From Hydractinia symbiolongicarpus (Eukaryota > Cnidaria > Hydrozoa > Anthoathecata > Hydractiniidae): 64,000 nt of DNA. Under the pieces are notes generated by a model. It did not search any database. It was not told the origin of the DNA and worked only from the letters and a program-made list of their open reading frames with translations. Both the position numbers and the translations under genes were made by a program. This document shows positions 11,831 through 21,996 of the stretch, in pieces (the first letter of the stretch is position 1; the number at the start of each line of letters is the position of its first letter). Where the stretch lies: contig NC_079879.1 in assembly GCF_029227915.1 (NCBI RefSeq), positions 7,440,001 through 7,504,000 on the forward strand, given 5' to 3'.

Positions 11831-12387
11831 TATCCCTCGTTGAAGATGGAATAAAATCATTTGATCCTGCCAGGCCTACCTGTCTACCTGTCTACAGAGT
11901 GACTGGAGTAAAGATGGCATTGGATACATTCTACTATAGAAGTACTGCAATTGTGACACCTGCCCCTATCTGCTGCCCAGATGGATGGCACTTGGTATAT
12001 GCAGGTTCTTGCTTTACGTCAGAGGCTGAAAGTCGCTACTCACCTAGAGAAGGGGAAGCCCTTGCAGTAGCATGGGGTCTGAAGCATGCACGGATGTTCT
12101 TACTGGGATGCACCAACCTAACGGTCACTACAGACCATCAATCACTTTTGGGCATCTTTGGTGACCATGATCTTGGAACTATAACAAACCCAAGACTGCA
12201 AAAACTCAAAAGCAGAACCCTACGATTTCGTTTTAAAATGCATCACTGCCCAGGAAAATGGCTCCGAGGTCCAGATGCTGTATCCAGATTCCCCTCGGTT
12301 GCTGAAATTGCATTTGCTGAATCCCCATTGCTCAATAAAATACGACAACCCCTGCATGAAACAGATTTTAACACAGAACACCCCTAA
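11827..12387 (+). pseudogene. RNase H domain of the Ty3/gypsy element
   Basis: The open frame carries HLVYAGSCFTSEAESRYSP, then EGEALAVAWGL (catalytic glutamate region), TVTTDHQSLLGI (aspartate) and the terminal GPDAVSRFP. The first catalytic segment (SDWSKDGIG-like) is readable only in another frame between about 11895 and 11945, so two compensating frameshifts bracket it. The domain is therefore inactive as written. Confidence 0.82.
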
Positions 12388-12679
12388 ACCATGCAATGGA
12401 ACAATTCTAGGATGCCAAACAAGGCATTTAAGTGACCTCCTTAGACCGTGTACGTCATTGTGGGATGGATGACCTTAAATATCAGGCCCTACTACTTGCC
12501 ATCTCTGACGGGTTTCCAGATAACCGAAAAGATACATGCTCCGTCAATTTTGGAACATTCGTGGGAGACTTTCAACATGGAATGGCATCGCCCTACTAAA
12601 TAAACGCATTATTATTCCATCGAGTCTCAGAACAGAGGTGTTAACATCACTGCATTCTGCCCACTAAGGGTGCACTGGA

Positions 12680-13387
12680 ATGAAAGCTCGATCTTCAAAA
12701 TGCATTTACTGGCCTGGACTCAATTCTACCATCCATATTTTTCGAGACAACTGTCGTACGTGTATCCAACACACGCCTAGTCAATCCAAAGAACCACTCT
12801 CACTCTCACCACCTCCAGAATGGTCATTTCGAAAGATCTGTGGAGACTACTTTACCATCAATGGGATCCACTACCTCTCCATGTTGACCGATTTAGTGGC
12901 TGGATTTGTGTTTACCATTTTGGTTTGAATGAGGCTACAACAAAGAAGTTTATATCAGTATGTCACAGTTTATTCACCACTCATGGTACTTCAGCACTGA
13001 CGGAGGGCCACAATTGACCTCCAACGCCTTCAAAGCTTTCTTACTGAATTGGGGTGTACACCATCAACTGTCTTCTGCTGAATACCCCCAGTCTAATGGA
13101 CAAGCAGAACTTGGTGTTAAGAGTTCTTAATGTATTCTTTATGATAGTATCTCTAACAACCACTCTATAGATAATGATAGGGCATCTCGGGCCATTCTAC
13201 AATACCGCAACACACCATTACCTGACATTAACTTAAGTCCAGCCCAAATTCTATTCCACAGACAACTTCGGGATCACCTACCAGCGCACCCCCATCACTA
13301 CTGCCCGCACCAAGATTGGACCCTTTCAGCTAAGCAACGAGAGGCTGCACTACATAACCACAACATTGTCTTAGTTGAAGACTATAA
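12680..13387 (+). pseudogene. Integrase zinc-binding and catalytic region, first part
   Basis: The HHCC tail (CRTCIQH) is near 12755. The start of the core with CGDYFTING and MLTDLV follows, then a frameshifted stretch with TDGGPQLTSNAF and AEYPQSNGQAE near 13000-13115, which supplies the second aspartate and the glutamate. A TAA interrupts at about 13128. The reading ends at the target site of the Harbinger-type MITE (TAA at 13385-13387). Confidence 0.8.
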
Positions 13388-14097
13388 AGGCCGGTTTCCA
13401 TACAGCTACATTTTGCGCCCAGTCGTAAAATGCACCGCAACTTTTATCACATATACCGAACCATTTCCATTTAGCAATTTTTTGCTCACGTTTTTTGCAA
13501 AACACGGCTGATGTAAACAGACGATATTTGTTGCTGCAAAATTTGAGAGTAGTCCTAGCAATATATTTATAGCGTAGAAATAAACAACGTTGTAAAATAC
13601 GTAAGAAAAACATGTGGATGAGACGACTTTCCATAGAAAGAAGAATCAAACGTTTTGCTTATGGATTTTATGTCATCAGATCACGAGTAGTCTTTTTAAG
13701 TTTTTTTACAATGTTGTTTCTTTGTGCCTCCACAGACTCATTAATGTTATTTTGTTTTTCATCTACTTCACTTGATTGATATATATTCTGATTCTCTACA
13801 TTCATTTGGCTTTGACAAAAATTTAACACAGAAACGAGATGTTGCTAGCCATATTGAAATGATCTAATTAAAAATTCTTTCGTAATTCATGTAGATTGCT
13901 ACCTTTTGATTGGCTGTTAAGCTGAAGCGCAAAATGTAGCTCGCAAAAGTAGAGCCTGTTCAACTTTTTTTAAATCGCCCCAGCGCATGCAAAAGCGCGA
14001 GGTCAGTGGCATTATTCTGATAATGCGCATGCGTAGATCAAAAGTCACGGCGCTTTTTACGACTGGGCGCAAAATGCAGTTGTATGGAAACCGGCCT
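13388..14097. mobile_element. PIF/Harbinger-type MITE inserted after the integrase core
   Basis: A 710-bp element with inverted termini of about 43 bp (two mismatches) starting AGGCCGGTTTCCATACA. It is flanked by TAA on both sides (13385-13387 and 14098-14100). A three-base TWA duplication with a G/C-rich terminus is the Harbinger pattern. No transposase frame is visible. Removing it with one TAA joins the integrase C-terminal frame in register. Confidence 0.88.
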
Positions 14098-14275
14098 TAA
14101 CAAACATGTACATGCACTGCCTCCCCTTCCAGTTAGCACTTTTGTCATCATTCACAAGCGTGGAAAGAAGCATCCTCGCCAGTGTACGAAAACTGGTCGC
14201 ATAGTTGAGACCCTTCCCAACCGCCAGTATCAGATTAGGATGGATGTCTCGGGACGTATCACTTTACAAAACTGA
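14098..14275 (+). pseudogene. Integrase C-terminal region, second part
   Basis: The segment HVHALPPLPVSTFVIIHKRG, then TGRIVETLPNRQYQIRMD and SGRITLQN is the small beta-rich C-terminal domain that follows the core in Ty3/gypsy integrases. A TGA stops the frame at 14273-14275, although in another register the sequence continues a little further. Confidence 0.75.
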
Positions 14276-14709
14276 TGCTTTATTCGTAAAGTAGTGAAGC
14301 CAACACCCAAAATCATGCCTTCAATAACACCAGTAATGGACACTCCTACCGCTGTAGACCTCACCATCTAAGACACCAGCACCCCTCCTGAATTAGCAAC
14401 TCAAGTACCCCCAAAACCCTGGACTGGCCGGTTACTTCAACGTCTTGCTTCACACAATGCACCAGGTCGTTGTGAACAACAGCCCCTACCTCCTAAACGT
14501 TTGGTACATTTAACCCACAACAATGGAACTTAACTCACATTGTACAGCCAATAATTTCACTACAGTGTGTTATGTTATTAATAACTATTTTACAAAGTTT
14601 AAAGTTTTGTTTAATGACTTTTAAAGACAGAAGAGAGGATTAGACTTGGAACTATATACATTCTAACAATTATCTTGATCAACAGACCATTAATATATAA
14701 CAGAGGAGA

Positions 14710-14823
14710 TGTTAAGACCTAATTGACATTCACATTCTTATTACCCTTTTAAATTAAATATATTGCTGGTCTTAAGTACCTAAAAATAAGTGTCTTCTAT
14801 TACTTATTGAACTTATCTGAATA
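14710..14823 (+). repeat. 3' LTR of the Ty3/gypsy element
   Basis: It starts TGTTAAGACC just after the purine-rich aacagaggaga and ends GAATA, matching the left LTR. It is followed by caact (14824-14828), the probable right copy of the 5-bp target duplication. Confidence 0.8.
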
Positions 14824-14955
14824 CAACTACTGCGCAAATGCTGGCGAATGAGAAAAAATTACGTAGTATCCTAACAATAAATACGTGTGTAGATGCACGT
14901 GTGTAGATTCATGGTTGATTTTTCGTGCGACTATGGCGAATGAAAAGTGAACCTG

Positions 14956-15134
14956 CCTTTACATGGCTTGTCACACAAATATCGAGTGATACCCTGTCCA
15001 TTATTTACTGGAAGGGACATGGCTTACATGGTGAATCCTAGATTATTAAATGCTCGTTTTGATTAACACAGACCCAATTAGGGTACTACGCTCTACCAGA
15101 CAACTCTCTGCAACATTTAACAGCCCACACAAAT
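14956..15134 (-). repeat. SINE body fragment, head lost
   Basis: It aligns by eye with 54545-54725, the body of the tRNA-derived SINE (shared words such as acaaatatcgag, ccctgtc, atggctta, cagacccaatta, agacaact). The tRNA-like head is missing here: homology stops at about 15134, where the 52-bp repeats begin. Confidence 0.75.
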
Positions 15135-15136
15135 AA

Positions 15137-15450
15137 ACAATATGGGTAAAGGCTATACACCTGCTCATGTTTTTCAAAAAGGTTTAGGACAATATGGGTG
15201 AGGGCTACATGCCTGCCCACGTTGTCTAAGAAAGTTTAGGACAATATGGGTAGGAGATATATGTCTACCCATGTTGTCTGAAAAGGTTTAAATGAGGATG
15301 AGACTTGCGTTACCTCATAAATTCCATATTAAAAGGTCTTATTAAGGGTCATAACAGTCTGCATTAACACAAGATATATTTTCTGAAAATAATCACAATA
15401 TGGGTTGGTGCCATTTTTCGGACAACATGGGTCGGTCGGACAATATAGGT
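15137..15450. repeat. 52-bp tandem repeats, each a potential hairpin
   Basis: Three units start acaatatggg at 15137, 15189 and 15241. Related acaatatggg / acaacatggg words recur at about 15398-15450. Within each unit the left arm (acaatatgggtag in unit 3) is complementary to the right arm (ctacccatgttgt), with diverged versions in units 1 and 2. Confidence 0.8.
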
Positions 15451-17378
15451 TGGAACAGTTGCAGTTTGTTTGGTTTTCTTTCCACTTGTGAATGCATATT
15501 CACATGCATGTAATGCATGTCCATTGTTGTTACTTAAAAAAATCATTTATAGCTATATTGTTGTCCTAAATAGATAAGTTTCGAATGTTTACAAAGGTCC
15601 GTATATGTGCGCACATTTTAACAGGCAATAAAAGAAAGGGACTAAAAGGGGCTGGAAATGGTTTTTCTTACTATAATTTTCTCTTTTTAAGATCACGTTA
15701 ATTATTTCAAAAAGTAAGTTGCCTTTTTAAATTGATTTCTTCGATCATTGCAGTCTGTTCTTTATATTTCTTGCCTGCATGCAGCCGTGCGCATGTCGAT
15801 TGTTTTAGATGCAAAATTAAAACAACATATATGTCACACTGCAACTAGAACATGGAGTTTTTTGAGAGTAAAACAAAATGGTGTAGCTAGCTACAATCCC
15901 TGTCAAATATTATTGCTAAAAGTGGAAAAACACAATAAAATGCCTTTCCCCTTTCCCCACAATCAATGTTGGCCATGTCAGTTGGTCTTTGAATGTTGAA
16001 GCAGGCATATCTTCCTAGGGACAAGATTGATGGTGGAGAAAGGGAAATCATTCACAGACAAAAGTTGCTAAAAATTTAATTGACTTAGTTTATTGATTGA
16101 AAATTAGCTAGAGCTGGTTAAGTGAAAAAACTCCTGGCGTTTTCCATAGCAATTGCTAAGCAAAAAAGTTGCGTTTTTCTCTCCATTATCTCCACAAACT
16201 AAAAAAAGGGAAAACGATCTCCTGAAAATGGATATAAAATCTTACAAATTATGTGATCTGTGTCGTACTAGATAGGGAAACAAAAAAATCTACTTTCTTA
16301 TATAACATAACATGCTGTAAAACTTGTTCTATCCTGAAATCTATCCTGAGTTTGAATCTTCAAATGTTCCATTTACAACCCACTGATCTTGAGCCCAATT
16401 TGCCGCCATTTTTCCTAGAAATGTAAACAACGTTGTTTTTGACGGTGAACGAAGACTATTTGTGGCTGCCATTCCCTGATTGTCCACGGACGGCAAAAAT
16501 ATTGCGGCAGATATGATGCGCGTGAAAAATACTATAACTCAATCTTATCCCCTAGAGCTTCTTTTTCAATTTCTAATATGTGCCAGCCGTTTTCTCGTCT
16601 TCTGAAAATTATTGTGATCTTTTGCTGTAGTCATTCCTAGCACAATTACAATTTTATCTCTGTTCTGTTGTAAATAAACTTTATTCTACGCAATATTGTA
16701 CACTATATTTTGGTAACTAGTGTAAAATTCTGTAGAATTATACAAGAATAACAATAGTTCACACTTTGTTTTTCTAATGCTTAAATGCGCAGTAAACAAA
16801 AGAAATTTTTATTCTTTTGAAATTGATTTAAGGGTCCTGCTACTAGTTTTTTTAATTCAAACTGATTTTATTTAAAAAAAAAATGTGACCTTTAAATTTT
16901 TTCTGTACAATATATTGTAGCAGAGAAAACTACCCTTAACAATGATACCTGATAATTTCTAAAGAGAAGTTGGGATGACCTATACATCCTTTCTCCTGGT
17001 AGATGACCCTGGATGGACCGTTATGTTTAAATATTCACGAAAGGTTAGTATATTGTCTACACAGAAAACACAACAAAATTCTTGTACAATATGTTATAAA
17101 ATGTGAACAAAATTTGTGTCGTAAAAAATACAAAATGTTAACACTGCCAAATGGAAATATTTCTGTTTCTGTTATATACATGACGTTACAAAACAATTTG
17201 GGTTCCTGTGTGCATTGTGGAGCTTTGACGTTGCATGTAATGGAAGCTATGCTATTCCTGATACTTAAATAATTATTATAAAAGTAAAACGCCCTTAATT
17301 AGAACGAAATTGATTCTACGATTCTATTCCATGCCATAAGTCTGGTGAAGTTTATTATTTCTAAAAATCTGTCCAACG
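15451..17378. other. Intergenic, no gene seen
   Basis: Chance frames of up to about 90 codons without recognisable features. A TTTATT at 17351-17356 (AATAAA on the minus strand) is a plausible poly(A) signal for the gene ending at 17379. Confidence 0.5.
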
Positions 17379-19993
17379 TTACGGTTTAGCAGACTTCATT
17401 ATGTAGCCAGTTTCTGTATGGTCAGCTGTTGGCACGTGATCGCCGGTAGCCACATAACAATTTCCTTTGTTGCCATTGGTTGGTTTAAACACAACATCAA
17501 CACAATTTTCATCAAGTGTACATTTTAATGAGCACTGGATTTGACTAACTGATTTTCCAAGCTCCTTTCCAAGCATTGAGGTCATTTTTATGGATGACTC
17601 GTATCGTTTCCCAGCAGGACCTAAAATAGAGGTAAGGACCTAAAAAATGTTTGTCATTCTTACTAAAGGCCTCATGTGATGTTGTAAAATCGATGGATGG
17701 TGATAACAACACTACTGTTTATGACTGAAATACCTATTGACAACTATGAAGTGGTCAAAGTTACTTAAACTTCGACCCCAGGGCTCTTTGTCTCTTTTTT
17801 ACACCGTATGTTATCAAAAAGAGAAAAAAGGTTGAAGTTGTGGGTACTCATATAAACATGATTTTACCTTTTTTCATGTAGCATTTTGGATTTAGAATAT
17901 TTTCTTTTTCAAAACAGTAACCCATACGCAAACATTCTTCATTCTGCATACTTTCTGTGTTTAGCCTGATTCTGTTTGGGACTGCTACGTCACATCCTAG
18001 TAAAAGAAAACAGGATTCGAAAATTTAAAAAGAACAAAAATCTTCTTAGCAAAAAGCTCTGAAGTGGAAAAAATATTTGGTGCCATAATTGTCTGTTTTA
18101 ATGTGGTTCCACTGTATAAACATTAGTAATGATTACCTGGACAATATGGATTGGAGTTACAGACTCTAACATCACTAGCAGATCCAAAACAATCTGTTCC
18201 TCCATTCAATGGTGATGGATTGGTACAACTTCGCGTTCTGTTTTGTGTTGCATAACCACAAGTAGCTGAGCATTCAGTCCAACCAGACCATGGCGCCCAA
18301 TTTCCATCCACTGGTATTTAAAAAAAATTAAGTTGTATCATCTTATGCTTAAATTTTGCAAAATTGTAATTTTAATATTATTACTTTGATGAATTGCCTC
18401 TTGTAATCAAGTTCCAAAATATCAACAACAAAAAAAAAGAAAAAAGGGCTAAAGAGATGCTATAAAGGTTATCTGATAAGCGGTAAAACATTGAAAGAAT
18501 ATTTACCTGGACACGGAGAAAGGTAACACGACTTCGTTTCGTAGCTACTGCCATAACAGTTATTCCCTTGGTATTGCGGAGAAGGATTGTTGCAGTATCG
18601 AGATCTTGATCGGGCTTGACTTCCACATGTGCGTGAGCAATAAGTCCAACTGCTCCACCAACCCCAGTTGCCGTGAACTAAAATTGTTTCAGAAATGCAT
18701 TTTATTAAAACAAAGACCAGGTTGTGGGATTTTAAATCATGAAGAATTTTTATGCGCGCACATCCGTGTAAGTTAATTTTAAAAGAATATACGCGCTTTT
18801 GCTTTTATAAAGATATACTTTAAAAGAATATCAGGCTGGGATTTCGGGTTAAAGACAATAGATCTATTGTTTAGAACAATAGAGAAATATGAATAATAAC
18901 CAGCCTGGTTAGAATTTTGATATATTTATAACGAAAAAGCGTGTATTTTATTTAAAGAAAAATTTGAATGAAAATGAAAACAAAATATGTACCCTTTTTC
19001 CAATAACAATCTCCATTTTGAAAAAAATTTAGGAGTCCGCCATATAAATTAAAACACTGTCCTCCACAAGCATCTGAATTGCAATCGCTGCATCGTTGAA
19101 TGCTACTGCAATCTAAGACAATTAGAATAAATTAATAACATGTTACACTGGCTGTTAACTTGTCATACATATTTCCTGCGTCTCTATTTCGTGCATGCTA
19201 GCCAACCTGTTAGCATGAAGTAATGAAATTTGCTTGGACGGGGGCTATTACGTTAACGCTGTTATTATTATTAGTGAAGCAAATCACGAGAAATAAAAAG
19301 ACAATTTTTTTATTTTCTTTATTTTTTGTAAGTAGAGAAATTTAAAGAGATCCCAGAACACAAAATAAAAATCTCACCTTTAAAACTAATCGTATTTTTA
19401 AATACGAAAATAAATGTTAAATTTCGTGTATTAAAACGAAGCAAATTTAAATTATTTTTTTGTAAACATGTTGTGTGGCTTGTCTTTGCCCCATTGTGTT
19501 ATACTGGAGGAAAGTAAAGTTGCACCAAATAGTTGGATAATTAGGCGAACTCAAAATTTTTCGAGTATAAAATTCATTTATACAGTACTAGAAACTATAA
19601 GACGTTTTTTTATGCCTCATATACCAGTATATTTTTAAAAAACTAAAGTGCATTATGAAATATGGACTTTTTTAGTTGACTGAACCTATTCTTGAAATAT
19701 GTTACGTTTGTTTCAATCGAATAAAGATTAGTGAAAAAGCAAAAAAGAAAATGAAAAAAGTTGATAAACTTCCTAACTTTTTTTTGAAGAGTGCTTTGAA
19801 ATTGACTGTATTTTTTGTACACACACCCTTTGCTCGTAATACTTTCCACAAGAAAATATCAAAAAGCAATTAAAAAAAACATTTTCACATAGTAATTTTC
19901 TTTTTCGCTTTAAAACTATCTCGTACCTGCGGTGGACAAATCAATTTTCGAAAACAACCAGACGAAAAAAAATGTCATCTGAACCAACTTCAT
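17379..19993 (-). CDS. Secreted Cys-rich / TSP1 x2 / trefoil-like / PAN-like protein (gene A)
   Basis: Six exons: 19993-19927, 19112-18993, 18677-18507, 18310-18137, 17996-17868, 17620-17379. They total 903 nt (300 residues), all with GT-AG introns in phase 1. Residues 1-22 are a signal peptide (MKLVQMTFFFVWLF start). Residues 23-62 form a cysteine-rich module (CSDCNSDACGGQC). Residues 63-119 and 120-177 are thrombospondin type 1 repeats with WGWWSSW/CSRTCG and WAPWSGW/CSATCG motifs. Residues 178-220 are a trefoil-like module lacking two of the usual cysteines. Residues 221-300 are PAN/apple-like (CSLKCTLDENC). One module per exon with 1-1 phases is the signature of exon-shuffled extracellular proteins. 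It is probably secreted, since no membrane segment follows. Splice sites near 20142/20068 suggest a 5' UTR intron. Ligand and role are unknown. Confidence 0.88.
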
Positions 19994-21996
19994 GTCGAAA
20001 ATAAAATTGATTGATTTCTTATGTAAAATTCAAACTCTTCACGAAGTACCTACTGCTCTTCTATGCGCCTGCAAATAAATCCTCACTCATGAACTCTTTT
20101 CTCTTTTATTAGCAAAAGATGAAAGAAAAATCAAAACTTACCGTCGCTTTAATTAATTAATTTCTTAAATTTCAATGTGAAGCCTTTTTTCATTAAGCTG
20201 CACTGGGAGAAGAAGGGTTACTGAAAGAAATTGCGCAAAAAAAATAATAAAAAATCATCAATTAGTAATAGCTTCCCTTTTCTTGTGATATATCCGGTGG
20301 ATTTGTGTCCTCGTTTTAAATCCAATTTAAATGCCGAATCTGAAAGTAAAAAAAAAAAAAAAACTTAATAGGGATTGCGGGCAAAGTTGTATACTGCATG
20401 AAATTTAAAATTAAAATTGATAGCGGAACTCTAGCTTTCGCATGCTTTGACGGTTCATTCATGTGGTTTGATGAGAGAAAAAAGTTTATATTCAATAAGA
20501 GAATTTCTTAATCTATGTGTCTCGTACTGAATTCTATTTAACTTTGAAAATTATTGAATTATCAATAAGTTACTGTAAATTTTTTATGTACGTACTTTTT
20601 CATCTAATTTTGTATCGAAAAGTTATCACCTGAACTTAAAATAATAACAATCTTGATTCCTTAATGTTTATTTACCTGAAAATCGACTTCGATTTAGTTG
20701 ATGTTGCAAGGAAAGGTCATTGAGAAGGTGTACTGAAAAAAAGATATGTATATCCAAATGTTTTTGTAAAATAGAAGTTTAAAGACACAGTGTAGGTTGC
20801 TGAACAATCTGGTTAAGCAACTGACTTGCCACCACACTCGACAATTAAATCGTCGTAACCAACGACGTACGATAAGCTTATAAATCTTCTATCATTTTGC
20901 TGTTAGTTAAAGCGGTTCGATAATATAATAATATCTAATACCACAAAAAACTACTTCTTCTGTTCGCAGTAGCTATCACTGTCTAGAATGTTGACTATGC
21001 GTTCTTTTTCAAATTAAAAATCGTTAGGTAAACTGACTATTTGTTAAAGATAATATGCGATGATACATAGCTATGATGATCTCTATGATGTCAGCAGCGG
21101 AGATCACTCGATAAAACAATGACATAGCTACGTGGCCTGGGGCGAACTTTAAAAATTTAAAAACGGCAGCGTGCTGTTAACAAATACGAGACAGGACAGG
21201 ATTAATTTATTATTTAAGATAAAACTGAATTTCAAAAATTTATGCTGATACAGTGAAATTGCTATTTTTTATATCAGACATTGAAAAAACCTAAATAATA
21301 GGCTCCTATCTCTGTCTGATGATACGCCTTGTTTATGTTCGATAAAGCTAACAGCGGAGGTGAAAAAAATATAATCACAAATCATGTATAGCTGAAATTC
21401 ACTTTTATGCATGAAAACACAACAAATTCTCGTCTACTATATTACAATCGTTATTTGTACAAAAAGTTGTCGTAATAAATGTTTTTTGAATTCAAAACTA
21501 AACAGAATTAAATATTTACAAAAGAGTCTAAGCAGTTTGTTGTGTAAGTACGGTAAAACTGCTGCGTCAACTTCAACACACTTCAAAGTAATCGAAACAA
21601 CATATTATTAGAAATAGAGCGTAAAAAAATTAGGCTTGCTTAGTGCTTTTAAATTTATATATGAATTCTATGCTTGTAGAATTACAAAATACCATCATAA
21701 ATCGGCTAAGCGGCCCTTTATTCTTCGATTAATCAGCAAATTACTAGTAATGTTCGTCCAAAACAAAAATTTCCTTTCGCATTGCACAGTTATTGCTCAG
21801 TTTAAAAAAAATCTCAAAAATCTAATAGGTCGCTGAACACCAGCGATTACGGTCAATATTATCATAAGTAAGTGCGGTAAACACAACTACTTCAAAAAAT
21901 ACCTAATAAACAAAATGCTGTCGTAGCTTTGCATTCCAATTTGATGTCGCAACACAGCAATAATAGTTATATAACTTTTGCACGTTCAACCTTTCA
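19994..21996. other. Interval between the two paralogues; upstream region of gene A
   Basis: It holds probable 5' UTR splice signals of gene A: donor-like gcgacg/GTAAGT at 20142 and atttTCAG/GTAAAT near 20678 (minus strand), and acceptor TTTGCAG at 20069. No other gene is seen. Open frames at 19676-19873 and 21411-21836 lack any recognisable feature. Confidence 0.4.

Larger units (their letters stand above)
7601..14823 (+). mobile_element. Ty3/gypsy LTR retrotransposon, decayed, with two nested insertions
   Basis: The order Gag zinc knuckle, protease, reverse transcriptase, RNase H, integrase on the plus strand defines the Ty3/gypsy type, since integrase follows RNase H. Direct repeats of 115 and 114 bp bound it as LTRs. 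A primer-binding-site-like TGGCGC follows the left LTR, and a purine tract (agaggaga) precedes the right one. Five-base flanks cagct and caact fit a target duplication with one mutation. Subtracting the two inserted transposons leaves about 4.8 kb, a normal size. Stops and frameshifts in gag, RT, RNase H and integrase show that it is dead. Confidence 0.9.

Noticed and set aside
17767-17835. Short inverted aacttcgacc / ggttgaagtt pair in an intron of gene A as a MITE
   Set aside because: Arms are only about 10 bp with a mismatch and no target duplication; too weak to annotate.
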